64,000 bases of DNA from assembly GCF_024519285.1 (NCBI RefSeq), contig NZ_JAMZCY010000005.1:1-64000 (forward strand), given 5' to 3'. The position numbers and the translations under genes are program-made. How positions within the stretch are numbered: position 1 is the stretch's first letter; each line of letters opens with the position of its first letter. Of this stretch, positions 8,365-17,845 are shown piece by piece. Source of the stretch: Cohnella sp. WQ 127256 (lineage in GTDB: Bacteria; Bacillota; Bacilli; Paenibacillales; Paenibacillaceae). Under the pieces are notes generated by a model. It worked only from the letters and a program-made list of their open reading frames with translations, was not told the origin of the DNA and searched no databases.

Positions 8365-10274
8365 GCACGACGAAACCATATGAATGGTCGTTTTTCGGTG
8401 ATTATACCGGACTGGAGACCGGGTTAGAAGCGATTTGCGGCATGCTAGAGTTAAAATGGACAGCTAACGGAGGTCTTCCTGTTACGTTAGTTCGAACTAA
8501 AACGAGTACCGAGCTGATCGTAAAATTTGATGGTGTCCGAGCCGAGATAAGCTATGGGCTCAATCATCATTTGTTTCGTGCGATTGGACTGTTAGCCGAA
8601 TCTCTAAGCTTGAGCGAGCCCTTCGAGATCAGGGAGGAGCCGCAATTCGATACGATTGGGTTCATGCTCGATTGCTCCCGGAATGCGGTTGCGACAACGG
8701 ATAGCGTAAAAGAATTACTGCGTTATATGGCTTTGATGGGCATGAATATGCTGATGCTATATACCGAGGATACTTATACAGTGGAAGACGAGCCGTATTT
8801 CGGATATATGCGGGGAAGATATACGCCGGAGGAATTAAGGGAGTGCGACGCGTACGCCGAGGAATTGGGGATTGAATTAATTCCATGCATTCAGACGCTT
8901 GCGCATTTGGAGACCTTCTTGAAGTGGGAAGCTTCGACGGAGTTAAGAGATACCAACGATGTGCTTCTGGTCGGTCAGGATCGTACCTATGAGTTTATCG
9001 ATCGAATGGTGGGGAGCGCGTCGCAAATCTTTCGCAGCCGAAGAATCCATATCGGAATGGACGAGGCTCATGGTTTAGGGCGCGGACGTGCGCTTGATCT
9101 CTATGGGAACCGTGATAAGTTCGAAATGATGAATGACCATTTGTCCAAGGTGAACGAAATAACACAGTCTTATGGCTTAGAGCCTATGATCTGGAGCGAT
9201 ATGTTCTTCAGAATCGGTTCTGAGACACACGATTATTATGATCTCGAAGCCGTCGTCGACGAATCTCATGTCAGCCGAATTTCTCGGGGGACCCAGCTCG
9301 TATATTGGGATTATTACCATTACGAGCAGGAGTTCTACGAGACTATGATACGAAAGCATCGTCAACTAGGATCCAACCCGGTATTCGCCGGCGGCATATG
9401 GACCTGGCTCGGACTTTGCACGCATTATGATCGTACGATGAAGTGCTCAAACGCGGGCTTACAAGCGTGCAAGCAAGAAGGCGTAAGGGAAGTATTCGCG
9501 ACGGCGTGGGGCGATAACGGTGCAGAAAGTCATCTCTGGTCTATTCTTCCGGGACTACAGTTATACGCGGAGCATGCGTATTCCAAAGTGTTGGACGAGC
9601 AAAAGCTGAGACAGAGGACAGAATTCTGTACGGGAATTCCGTATGAGCATTATATGAATCTAGAGAAACTGGATGATATTCCAGGACTTCTAACCGATCA
9701 TGGAGACTTGTCCAATCCATCCAAGTACTTGTTATGGCAGGATGTATTGTTGGGACTATTCGACAAGCATTTCCAGGATATTGATGTTTCAGGGCATTAT
9801 GAACGGCTAGCGAATCAATATCGTGATCTTGCTACGTCTAGCCGAAGCTCGCAGCGACTATTCGAGCTTCCTGCTAGATTAAGCGATGTTCTCGCATTGA
9901 AGGCGGACTTAGGCATACGGATGAAACGAGCTTACGATTCTAGTGATCGTCAGTCATTGGAGCATATAGCAGCAATCGAGTTACCTGAAATCCTTCTACG
10001 GGTAGAAGCTTTGAGAGTCACGCATCGTCATCAGTGGATGGCAACGAACAAGCCTTTTGGCTGGGAGGTGTTGGATTTAAGATATGGAGGCGTAACAGCC
10101 AGACTTAGGACGGCGATGGATCGCGTGACCGATTACTTGAACGGAGTTGCATCGCGGTTAGAGGAGTTAGAGGAGCAGAGACTGTATTTTGATGATAGAG
10201 AAAGACGGGGTGTAGCGGGAACTGACTATTTTATTTCCTATCACCGAATTGCGAGTGCTGGAACGATGACTTAG
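8361..10274 (+). CDS. GH20-type beta-N-acetylhexosaminidase, cytoplasmic
   Basis: Predicted exo-acting glycoside hydrolase of 637 residues. After an N-terminal alpha/beta domain, the TIM barrel begins around TIGFMLDCSRNA. The GH20 acid/base signature is seen as HIGMDEAHGLGRGRALD near residue 231, with the catalytic Asp-Glu pair. Family members remove terminal N-acetylglucosamine or related hexosamines by substrate-assisted catalysis. There is no signal peptide, and the start overlaps the permease stop, so it probably cleaves imported oligosaccharides in the cytoplasm. The C-terminal 200 residues are helical and resemble extensions seen in Paenibacillus homologues. An ATG at 8250 would lie deep inside the permease gene and is rejected. 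Confidence 0.85.
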   Translation: MSTTKPYEWSFFGDYTGLETGLEAICGMLELKWTANGGLPVTLVRTKTSTELIVKFDGVRAEISYGLNHHLFRAIGLLAESLSLSEPFEIREEPQFDTIGFMLDCSRNAVATTDSVKELLRYMALMGMNMLMLYTEDTYTVEDEPYFGYMRGRYTPEELRECDAYAEELGIELIPCIQTLAHLETFLKWEASTELRDTNDVLLVGQDRTYEFIDRMVGSASQIFRSRRIHIGMDEAHGLGRGRALDLYGNRDKFEMMNDHLSKVNEITQSYGLEPMIWSDMFFRIGSETHDYYDLEAVVDESHVSRISRGTQLVYWDYYHYEQEFYETMIRKHRQLGSNPVFAGGIWTWLGLCTHYDRTMKCSNAGLQACKQEGVREVFATAWGDNGAESHLWSILPGLQLYAEHAYSKVLDEQKLRQRTEFCTGIPYEHYMNLEKLDDIPGLLTDHGDLSNPSKYLLWQDVLLGLFDKHFQDIDVSGHYERLANQYRDLATSSRSSQRLFELPARLSDVLALKADLGIRMKRAYDSSDRQSLEHIAAIELPEILLRVEALRVTHRHQWMATNKPFGWEVLDLRYGGVTARLRTAMDRVTDYLNGVASRLEELEEQRLYFDDRERRGVAGTDYFISYHRIASAGTMT

Positions 10275-10319
10275 ATGACGACCAATGGCTCATATTCTAT
10301 GATAAGCGAGGGCATGAAG

Positions 10320-13300
10320 ATGAAGAAAAGTCGGAAGTTACTCTTGATGGGATTCATTGCAATTGTTGGTTTCTGTTCGATTCCAGTTTCTCCAAGCTAT
10401 ATTGTTAAAGCAGCGCCTCTTATAGAGGATGATATGGAAAATATAAGCAATTGGACTTTGGCGAATCCAAGCAACGGCTTCATGAGTACTTATTCCGGTA
10501 TTCCCCAAGTGTTCCAAGGGTCTTCCAGCATGAATTTTAAGGTTACAGACGACAATGACGGCATTCCCGACACGACCTCTGTATCCAAGACCTATTCTCC
10601 GAATTTGAATTTGGCAAGTCATGACGTCATGTCCTTCTGGATTCAGACGGATACGCTAGATCCGCTCCTGGAGCTCAGTCTGCAAGACTCAGACGGGACG
10701 ATCAGCAAAGTGAAACTGTCACAGGTCGTACGCAGTGCTCATCTCCCTTCAGTGGTCATGCCGGATGAATGGATTCAGGTACAGTGGCATTTCAAGGAAT
10801 TCGATGGGGTGGTGAGCGGAGGAAACGGTGCGATGAATTACGGTGCCATTCAGAAAATCTCGTTCTCATCGACGGATGGCCGTCCCGCTAACATGAAATC
10901 GGAGCAAGTCAACTTTTATATCGACGAGCTGAATTTCTATGCGAATTCGGATCTCTATGACACGATGCAGATCGATGCTATGGATAGCGCGACCGCATGG
11001 AACGCGACCTCTGGCTCCAGTCTTGCTCTCTCGACAGTACAGGTGAAGCAAGGCACCTCCAGCATCAAATATACGGTGACGAATAATAACAACGGAATCG
11101 TAGAGTATCCTTCATTATATAGGGCGAACGTCAATTATAATTTGACCGGGTATTATCAGCTAACTTATTGGATCAAACCGACTCAGAATCTGACTTTCTT
11201 TAACGTGCGTATGACCGACACGGATCAGACTTCAGAAGAATTCAATCTCGCGAAAATGTTTCCGACGGCGGGAGGAACGCTGCTGGCTAACAAATGGTAC
11301 AAGGGAACAATCAATTTCCGAGAAGATCCGGGAACGATCGTCGGTGGAAATGGCATTATAAATTTCGATCAGTTAAAAGAGATCGTCTTCGTAACCCGGG
11401 ACTCCGAACTGCCTGTCGGGGTTAGTACGGACTTCTACATCGATGACCTGCAAGCGATTAAATACAAAGACAGAATGATGCTGGACTCCTTTGATGGAAC
11501 GGCCGGATGGACGGCGACGCCCGGATCGAGCGTCATCGTGAACACTAATAACTATCGCGATGCATCCCGGGCGTCCGTAACCTTCCAGGTTCCGAACAAC
11601 AATGACGGGATTGCCAATAGTTATTCCGCCACGAAAAGCCTATTCGCCAATCTATCGTCTCAGGATGTATTATCCTTCTGGATTCTGGTCAGCAAGGACA
11701 CGGACAAGATGATCTTCAGCATTAAGGATGCTGACGGAACGGTTAACTATATCCGCTTGGATTCCATTTTGTGGGGCTCCCAGCTCGTTGCTGGTAGTTG
11801 GTGGCATATCGAATGGCCATTCAAAACGCAGACGGACGATATTGTCGGCGGCAACGGGGTCATGGATTATGGCAATATAACCGGCTTCGAGGTCATCGTC
11901 GATGATAACACGATGGTCAAGGGGATATCGGATAATTACTATTCATTGGATAATCTGGAGGCCATGACGAGCAAGGAGTGGACGAGAAGTAAAGAAGACG
12001 TTCCTATGCTCGCGCCGACGTCGCACGATTACGCGGCCGACGATTTTCAGATCGGGATGTATCACCATAGCCTTGTGCAGCCCGAAAAAACGCTCCAAGA
12101 CATGGCGAAGCACGGGGTGGATTTCATTGTCTCGCACGAAAATCACCGAGATGACGTGATCACCAAAAATGCCGGATTAGCGCAGAAGCTTGGCTTAAAG
12201 ATCGTTCGGCAGGCATTTCCCGTGGCCAATAATAACTCACTGGACCACGCAGGGCTTAATGCGCTCGCTGCTAGCGATTCCGGCCAAACTTTTGTTTACG
12301 ATCCAATGAACCAAATCATTAGCTACTTGAATGCTAATGAGCTCGAAGTGTATTGGCCGAATAAGCTGCAAACTAATGCCGCAGGCGACTATGCTTACTA
12401 TGCCGATCAAGCGCGTATGAACGATAGCGCAAAAGGAATCAACAGGCGGGTTAATACTCATCATATCAATTATCTTTGGTATGATACGGGCGAAGATCAT
12501 CCGTGGTATATGGATTGGGCAACGCTCGGCAATTACGGGGGATTCCAGTGGACGGATCGACTGAAGCAGACCGCATGGCGAATGGGGAAGACGAATGCGA
12601 CGAATACGCAATCGTGGTCTCCGAGTAAGCTGATCCCCAATATGAACGAAAGGAACTATAGGCATATCGGCTTAGCTCCGTTGAATCTCGATGAAATCGC
12701 CGATTTCAAGGATTCGCTCTGGACGAACTTCGAAGGAGGCTTAAGCGGGATCTCCTTCTTCACTTATGACGGGGACGAATGGGCGAACGAATGGAACTTC
12801 GTTGATAATGACGGCAATCCGATGAATGACCGACGCTGGGCGGCGGTGACGGATATGTCCAAGCAGATCCGCGCCACGGAAGGCAAACCTTACGCGGAGA
12901 TGAGCTATCCGAGGAGTTTTGACGTCGTCGACAACGGTAACGTTCCGGTAAGTGCGCTTGCTGCTCCTAGCGGAGCGCCGATCGTCTCGGTCGCGTTCGA
13001 ATACAACGACGGCACGAACGATACGTGGATTCCGATCGGTACGGCTATGGCAAGTCCTTATACGGTGAATTGGAACACGGGCGGTCTGGATTCGTCGAAA
13101 AAATACTTTGTCCGAGCAACTTCCTTCGATGGAATCCGCTATTCGGTCGCGGATACGAGCTATTCCGTATCCGTGAAGGCAGTCGCGGGAGGACCCATCG
13201 TGACAGGTACGGCCGTATCGTCCAATCCGACGAACGGGTTGACGTCGATCTTGCTCTCCGCTACGGCGAATTCTAGCGGACAACCGGTGGCGAAGGTACA

Positions 13301-14699
13301 ATATTACGTCGATACCGTACAGAAGCAGGGACAAGGCATTGACATGACGGCTACAGACGGGACTTTCGATAGTTTAACTGAAGGAGCTTCGGTGACGATT
13401 GCCATCCCGACGATTGCTTCGACAGAGCCGATTCTGATCGATGATATGGTGGACATTTCCGATTGGAGTGGCACGGCGACGAGAAACCCGGAATCGGGAT
13501 TGCTGCGTCTCGATGTCGGAAACAACAATAACGGTGTTTCGGATAAGCTAACGGCAATCAAGGATTATGGTGCAAGCTTGCAGAATTTATCCGGTTTGGA
13601 TACGTTGTCCTTCTGGTTGAAGGACGTAACGGCTCCTCTAAGCCAATTGCAGGTTAAGCTGCAGGACGTTGACGGCACAGTGCTCGAAGCCTCATTGCCA
13701 ACGTTCTACGGTGATAGCAGCTTGCCGATTGATGTATGGAAAAACGTACGTTGGAACTTCAAAGAGAACTACGATTCGATTACCGGAGGGAACGGAGTCT
13801 TCAATTTCGAGAGCGTGAAGTCGATCGAATTCAGCGTGGATGACAGTATGCTTCCCGCTTCGGGTGCTCCCCAAAGGATTTACGTCGATCTGATTCGCGC
13901 ATTCGCGGAAACGCGCTGGCAGGAACAGACGACGCCGATCGTCTATGTGCGAGCTATGGATAGCGCGGGGAACTGGGGGCCGACCCAGTCCGTAAAAGTG
14001 AACGTGACGAAATCGTCTGCAGGTGATACGCAAGGACCGATAACGGTTGTGGCAGGTACGAATCCGCGCGGCATTACGGACGGACTATCGTCATTCTTAT
14101 TGACCGCTAACGTGGATGATGGAATCGACAACCATGGCGGTTCCCGGATCGTTGCTGGGGAATACTTCGTCGACGCGCCGGGAACGAACGGTTCGGGCAT
14201 ACCAATGGGAGCAGTAGACGGAAGCTTCGATTCGATGAGCGAATCTCTTGTTGCTACGGTATCTGCCGCTGGATGGGCGGAGAACAGTAAACATACGCTA
14301 TATATTCATGGACAAGACGAGGCGGGGAATTGGGGACCGTTCTATACGGAAACGATGATCAAAACTTCCGCTCAAGGACCTCGCATACAGAATGCGGCTG
14401 CAACTCCGAGAGAAACGCAGGGAGGCGCAAGGGTGACGATCCGGGCGCTTGCTGACGAAACGGATACGGGCTGGGGCAACATCGCTGGAGCGGAATATTT
14501 CGTGGATTCGGTCGGGTTCGAGGGGAGCGGGACGCCAATGACTGCGCATGACGGATTATTCAGCGCTAAGTCAGAGCAGGTGACGGCTCAGATCAACGTT
14601 TCGTCCTGGTCGAGCGGGTACCACACGGTATTCGTTCATGCGAAGGATTCGCGAGGTAAATGGGGACCGTTGAAATCCATTACAGTGAGGAAGAACTAA
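10320..14699 (+). CDS. Secreted multidomain carbohydrate-active protein with repeated CBM-like and Ig-like domains
   Basis: Large exported protein of 1459 residues. A signal peptide (KKSRKLLLMGFIAIVGFCS) is followed by three tandem domains of about 165 residues, each opening with an acidic DDM/DSF-type start and carrying NNNNGI/NDDGI and SFWI-like motifs; they look like carbohydrate-binding modules (about 10410-11960). A central region (about 12020-12890) contains TIM-barrel-like segments (DFQIGMYHHSLVQP, INYLWYDTGEDHPWYMDW, SGISFFTYDGDEWANEW), likely a glycosidase core I cannot assign to a family. The C-terminus has Ig-like repeats ending in GNWGP or GKWGP; the first is split by a fourth CBM-like domain. 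ATG 10320 has GAGGG 7 bases upstream; starts at 10275 or 10314 are possible. It follows the GH20 stop closely, so it is probably the extracellular end of the operon. No LPXTG or SLH anchor was seen. Confidence 0.75.
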   Translation: MKKSRKLLLMGFIAIVGFCSIPVSPSYIVKAAPLIEDDMENISNWTLANPSNGFMSTYSGIPQVFQGSSSMNFKVTDDNDGIPDTTSVSKTYSPNLNLASHDVMSFWIQTDTLDPLLELSLQDSDGTISKVKLSQVVRSAHLPSVVMPDEWIQVQWHFKEFDGVVSGGNGAMNYGAIQKISFSSTDGRPANMKSEQVNFYIDELNFYANSDLYDTMQIDAMDSATAWNATSGSSLALSTVQVKQGTSSIKYTVTNNNNGIVEYPSLYRANVNYNLTGYYQLTYWIKPTQNLTFFNVRMTDTDQTSEEFNLAKMFPTAGGTLLANKWYKGTINFREDPGTIVGGNGIINFDQLKEIVFVTRDSELPVGVSTDFYIDDLQAIKYKDRMMLDSFDGTAGWTATPGSSVIVNTNNYRDASRASVTFQVPNNNDGIANSYSATKSLFANLSSQDVLSFWILVSKDTDKMIFSIKDADGTVNYIRLDSILWGSQLVAGSWWHIEWPFKTQTDDIVGGNGVMDYGNITGFEVIVDDNTMVKGISDNYYSLDNLEAMTSKEWTRSKEDVPMLAPTSHDYAADDFQIGMYHHSLVQPEKTLQDMAKHGVDFIVSHENHRDDVITKNAGLAQKLGLKIVRQAFPVANNNSLDHAGLNALAASDSGQTFVYDPMNQIISYLNANELEVYWPNKLQTNAAGDYAYYADQARMNDSAKGINRRVNTHHINYLWYDTGEDHPWYMDWATLGNYGGFQWTDRLKQTAWRMGKTNATNTQSWSPSKLIPNMNERNYRHIGLAPLNLDEIADFKDSLWTNFEGGLSGISFFTYDGDEWANEWNFVDNDGNPMNDRRWAAVTDMSKQIRATEGKPYAEMSYPRSFDVVDNGNVPVSALAAPSGAPIVSVAFEYNDGTNDTWIPIGTAMASPYTVNWNTGGLDSSKKYFVRATSFDGIRYSVADTSYSVSVKAVAGGPIVTGTAVSSNPTNGLTSILLSATANSSGQPVAKVQYYVDTVQKQGQGIDMTATDGTFDSLTEGASVTIAIPTIASTEPILIDDMVDISDWSGTATRNPESGLLRLDVGNNNNGVSDKLTAIKDYGASLQNLSGLDTLSFWLKDVTAPLSQLQVKLQDVDGTVLEASLPTFYGDSSLPIDVWKNVRWNFKENYDSITGGNGVFNFESVKSIEFSVDDSMLPASGAPQRIYVDLIRAFAETRWQEQTTPIVYVRAMDSAGNWGPTQSVKVNVTKSSAGDTQGPITVVAGTNPRGITDGLSSFLLTANVDDGIDNHGGSRIVAGEYFVDAPGTNGSGIPMGAVDGSFDSMSESLVATVSAAGWAENSKHTLYIHGQDEAGNWGPFYTETMIKTSAQGPRIQNAAATPRETQGGARVTIRALADETDTGWGNIAGAEYFVDSVGFEGSGTPMTAHDGLFSAKSEQVTAQINVSSWSSGYHTVFVHAKDSRGKWGPLKSITVRKN

Positions 14700-14721
14700 G
14701 CGAATATCCTTAACAAATTAA

Positions 14722-14766
14722 ACAGCCTGGCTTTTCCTAGAGGAAAAGCCAGGCTGTTATTTTGCG
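14722..14766 (+). terminator. Rho-independent terminator of the glycan operon
   Basis: Near-perfect hairpin ACAGCCTGGCTTTTCCT / AGGAAAAGCCAGGCTGT followed by TATTTT. It closes the LacI-controlled operon and, being almost symmetric, may also serve the convergent AraC gene. Confidence 0.9.
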
Positions 14767-14792
14767 TTGGTACCCAGCATGATTGTCAGATG

Positions 14793-15689
14793 CTATATCT
14801 TAGCAATGACCGTACGTAAATACTCGGATGGAGACATGTCGGTGATCGACTTGAAGTACCGTGAAAAGCTGTGGATGCTGTCATAACGAAGAAGCTCAGC
14901 GATTTCCGTTAAAGTATGCTGCTGAGTTCGAATAAGGCTCTTTGCATGTTGGATTTTCAAATTTCGATAGTACTTCATAATACTGATCCCTTTATTCTCT
15001 TTAAAAATAGTGAAAGCATGGCTCTTGCTTAAGTTAAAGTTCTTATAAATATGTTCCAATCGGATATCCTCATAAACATGCTGTTCCATAAAGTCGCACA
15101 TACGAGTGACAAGATCGTTTTCGCTTCGCAGCTTAATCGTGTGTGACAAGCGATGTTCTCTTCTGACGTGCTCATCTCCTGCGGATCTTAACCGAATAAG
15201 TAGCATTTCCAAATAAATTTTGATCAATTGCTCGGAGCCTAGAGGCGCATCAGGTTGTCTACAAAGGGTATGGTTGCGCGGATCGTCGTAGGGAGGGGAG
15301 AAGGCAGCGAAGCCATTTTTCATGATTTGCGCCAATATATCTCTTTGCCGAACGTCCAGCGTAAAAATTTTATTATCAAAGAAGTCCATTTCCTTCGAGC
15401 GGCACACGAAAGAAAGAATAATAACATTTGGGGCGATTCTCTTATTTGCCCAAACCCCGTGAAATTCATTCGGTTTATGAAAGATCATGTCCCCTTGCTT
15501 GAGGCGGTAACCTTCCGTATCCGCAAACACCTCTAATTCCCCTTTGTCCACATAAACGAATTCCCAGAAGTCATGCTTCTCACCTTCGAAGGCGAAGTCT
15601 TTGGAAAACTCAAAATAATGGAATGAAATCAGCTGTTTGACAGCCAGTGGTTCATTAAGCTTAGTGCGAGCGAATTGGATGTCCGTCAC
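14793..15689 (-). CDS. AraC-family regulator with N-terminal cupin
   Basis: Transcription factor of 298 residues. Residues 20-110 form a cupin-like sugar-sensing domain (EFVYVDKGELEVF, GDMIFHKPNEFHGV). The C-terminal 100 residues carry two helix-turn-helix motifs of the AraC type, ending with the signature RYFKSITDMSPSEYLR. The start is GTG, with a G-rich stretch upstream. It is divergent from the PIG-L deacetylase/NagB-like pair (about 200 bases between starts) and is the natural candidate to control it. Confidence 0.88.
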   Translation of the reverse strand: MTDIQFARTKLNEPLAVKQLISFHYFEFSKDFAFEGEKHDFWEFVYVDKGELEVFADTEGYRLKQGDMIFHKPNEFHGVWANKRIAPNVIILSFVCRSKEMDFFDNKIFTLDVRQRDILAQIMKNGFAAFSPPYDDPRNHTLCRQPDAPLGSEQLIKIYLEMLLIRLRSAGDEHVRREHRLSHTIKLRSENDLVTRMCDFMEQHVYEDIRLEHIYKNFNLSKSHAFTIFKENKGISIMKYYRNLKIQHAKSLIRTQQHTLTEIAELLRYDSIHSFSRYFKSITDMSPSEYLRTVIAKI

Positions 15690-15885
15690 CTGCTGGAGCC
15701 CCCGTTGCGTTAGATTCGTTGTGCCTATTATATCATGTTGTCTTGACCCTATCTTTAATAGTAGAACAAGAAATTAAGGACTTATTGCCACGTTAAGCGG
15801 TCTTTTTGCTAAAGCTTGCGTGGGAAGGTTGTCATACACTCTATGTAGGGTTGTGTATAGGAAAACGGGCTTAGGAGGAATCTCG

Positions 15886-16596
15886 GTGAACATATTGGCG
15901 GTAGGCTGTCATCCTGATGATCTGGAGATAGGCTGTGGTGGAACGCTTGCAAAGCTATCTGCACAAGGTCATCAAGTGACAATGGTTCATGTGGCTAATG
16001 GTGATAAGGGACATAAAATCATTGAGCCGGAACAGCTGAAACAAATCAGACGGCTGGAGGCAAAGGCTGCTGGTAACTTAATCGGTGCCGAAGTAGTTAG
16101 CCTGGATATACCTGATTTGTCGGTGAAATCGGATCAGGATGATCTTGTCGTTAAACTGGTAGAGGTTATTCGTAGGGTCAAACCGGATTATATGATCACG
16201 CATCCGCCGGAGGATTATATGAAGGATCATATGGAAGTATCGAAGGCAGTGTTCGATGCCAGTTTCGCGGCTACGGTGCCTCATTATCATAACTCATTCG
16301 GTGAAGATGCTCATGACAAAGTCGTACCCATTTACTATATGGATACGCTGGCGGGCGTAGGTTTTCTGCCAACAGAATATGTGGATATTAGTGAGCATAT
16401 GGAGACGAAAATCCAGATGAATGATTGCCATCAGAGCCAGATCAAATGGCTGTACGAGCACGACGGCATTGATTTCCTCGATTTTGTCAGAACCGTTTCC
16501 AAATTCAGAGGTCTTCAATGTGGTAAAGCTTATGCAGAAGGCTTTAAGCAATGCCAAGCATGGCCGAGGCTAACGACTGTGAGGTTGCTTCCATAA
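15886..16596 (+). CDS. PIG-L family N-acetylglucosaminyl deacetylase
   Basis: Zinc-dependent de-N-acetylase of 236 residues in the LmbE/PIG-L family, which includes BshB and GlcNAc-PI de-N-acetylases. The metal-binding motif [12 protein letters not shown] lies near residue 10 and a second metal-ligand region [13 protein letters not shown] near residue 105. The start GTG at 15886 has AGGAGG just upstream. It is 37 bases from the downstream NagB-like gene and appears co-transcribed. In this setting it probably deacetylates a GlcNAc-containing sugar or glycoside from the degraded glycan; BshB-like function in bacillithiol synthesis is the alternative. Confidence 0.85.
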   Translation: MNILAVGCHPDDLEIGCGGTLAKLSAQGHQVTMVHVANGDKGHKIIEPEQLKQIRRLEAKAAGNLIGAEVVSLDIPDLSVKSDQDDLVVKLVEVIRRVKPDYMITHPPEDYMKDHMEVSKAVFDASFAATVPHYHNSFGEDAHDKVVPIYYMDTLAGVGFLPTEYVDISEHMETKIQMNDCHQSQIKWLYEHDGIDFLDFVRTVSKFRGLQCGKAYAEGFKQCQAWPRLTTVRLLP

Positions 16597-16633
16597 TCCA
16601 GAGTCTATATCCGTAAAGAGGAGAGAGCTGAAT

Positions 16634-17584
16634 ATGAATTTTATACAAACTGTTCATGGATCATTATTAGAGGGTTTCTATCCAGCTGGCTGGGATATGG
16701 AGAAGATTGACCGTTGCTGTGCGAATTCTCCAGAACGCATTAATGATCGTCAAACCTTCTGGCACAGAGAATTTCGCCCTATCGCATGCAATGAAGTTCA
16801 AGAACTTGACGTGAAGATGGGGCATGAAATCGCTTGGCAGATTCGTCAGAGTAAGGAAGCGGGACGTAAGGTCGCTTTTATTTTGCCGGTAGGTCCGATG
16901 GGTATGTATAAGTGGGCTGTATACTTCCTTAAGGAATGGAAAATCGATTGTGCACATGTGTATGGCTTTAACATGGACGAATGGAGCGATGGGGAAGGGA
17001 GTACGCTACCTTCGGATAATGCGGGCTCTTTCCAGAACGCAATGGAGCAAGCCTTCTACGGTCCGCTTGGTGAACTCACCGTACCAGCGAATCAGCGGCA
17101 TTTTGCCACCAAAGCAATGCTGCCTACTTATGCCGAGAAAATTGCGGTATTGAAAGAGGAGGGGGCAGAGCTTATCACTGTGTTCGGAATCGGTCGGATG
17201 ATGCATATTGCGTTTTGGGAGCCACATTTCGGCGCGGAATTCGCGAACGATGAAGAATGGAGTAAGCAAACGCACCGCATTGGCGCTCAGCTTCATCCGC
17301 TCACAATCGAACAGAATGCAATCACGAGCTTCAAGAGCCGGACGACACTCGTTCCTTGCCGCGCTAATACGATTGGGCCAGGATTATTCCTGCAATCCGA
17401 TCGAATCATTGGTGGTTGCGACGGAGCGCTTGGGCGAGGTATGCAGTGGCAGGGACTATCCTTATGGACGACATTGCGTCACGGACCGGACAGGTGGCTC
17501 CCATCGACTTACATGCCGACATTGCCTGGTAAGTTATTTTACTTGGAGGAATTGGCTGGACCTTTAGAAGCGGATGTGAACTGA
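16634..17584 (+). CDS. Divergent glucosamine-6-phosphate deaminase-like (NagB family) protein
   Basis: A 316-residue member of the NagB/SugarP isomerase fold. Landmarks align with NagB: GFNMDEW for the FNMDEY segment holding the catalytic Asp72, and [13 protein letters not shown] for GVGNDGHIAFNEP. Several functional positions differ. The Asp of the Asp141-His143-Glu148 relay is Met here while His and Glu remain, and the LPTGGTP phosphate-binding loop reads LPVGPMG without the threonines. This suggests a different, perhaps unphosphorylated, substrate or a changed chemistry. It follows the PIG-L deacetylase, echoing the usual deacetylase-then-deaminase order of NagA and NagB. The start ATG follows GAGGAGAG. 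Confidence 0.75.
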   Translation: MNFIQTVHGSLLEGFYPAGWDMEKIDRCCANSPERINDRQTFWHREFRPIACNEVQELDVKMGHEIAWQIRQSKEAGRKVAFILPVGPMGMYKWAVYFLKEWKIDCAHVYGFNMDEWSDGEGSTLPSDNAGSFQNAMEQAFYGPLGELTVPANQRHFATKAMLPTYAEKIAVLKEEGAELITVFGIGRMMHIAFWEPHFGAEFANDEEWSKQTHRIGAQLHPLTIEQNAITSFKSRTTLVPCRANTIGPGLFLQSDRIIGGCDGALGRGMQWQGLSLWTTLRHGPDRWLPSTYMPTLPGKLFYLEELAGPLEADVN

Positions 17585-17642
17585 TCGCCCCTTTCCAGGA
17601 AAGGCTAATAGAATTCAAAAGCACTTAATTTCATCTTCTCAA

Positions 17643-17845
17643 GGGCTGTCCCAAAGGTGAAAACTTTGGAGCAGCTTCTATTTTTTACAACGCATGACGT
17701 GAAATAAGCTTTATAAAACCGTAAGAAAAACGGAGCTAACACAAGCCTACTATCACTTAAGAGATAAACTTTCTTATGGACATACAATCCCTTATTTGTG
17801 CAAAATAACGGATCTGATGTCCGATCAGACTTTTGAGACACCCTC
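17643..17845. mobile_element. Small non-autonomous IS1182-like element (MITE-type)
   Basis: About 203 bases bounded by imperfect inverted repeats: GGGCTGTCCCAAAGG on the left, and on the right (17828-17845, opposite strand) GAGGGTGTCTCAAAAGTC. Such ends are typical of IS1182-family transposons. There is no transposase inside. The left end forms a hairpin (17645-17675) followed by TTCTATTTTTT that can terminate the NagB-like operon. The right end runs into the AraC gene and gives its last six codons and stop. No clear target-site duplication was found. The family call rests on the end sequences only. Confidence 0.5.
17645..17686 (+). terminator. Terminator of the deacetylase/NagB-like operon
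   Basis: Stem GCTGTCCCAAAG / CTTTGGAGCAGC with loop GTGAAAA, followed by a T-rich run (TTCTATTTTTT). It is formed by one end of the small mobile element. Confidence 0.7.

Noticed and set aside
12237..13334. Long minus-strand frames of up to 197 codons inside the large secreted protein gene
   Set aside because: They are antisense to a strongly supported coding region, have Arg/His/Ile-rich composition typical of shadow frames, and lack binding sites.
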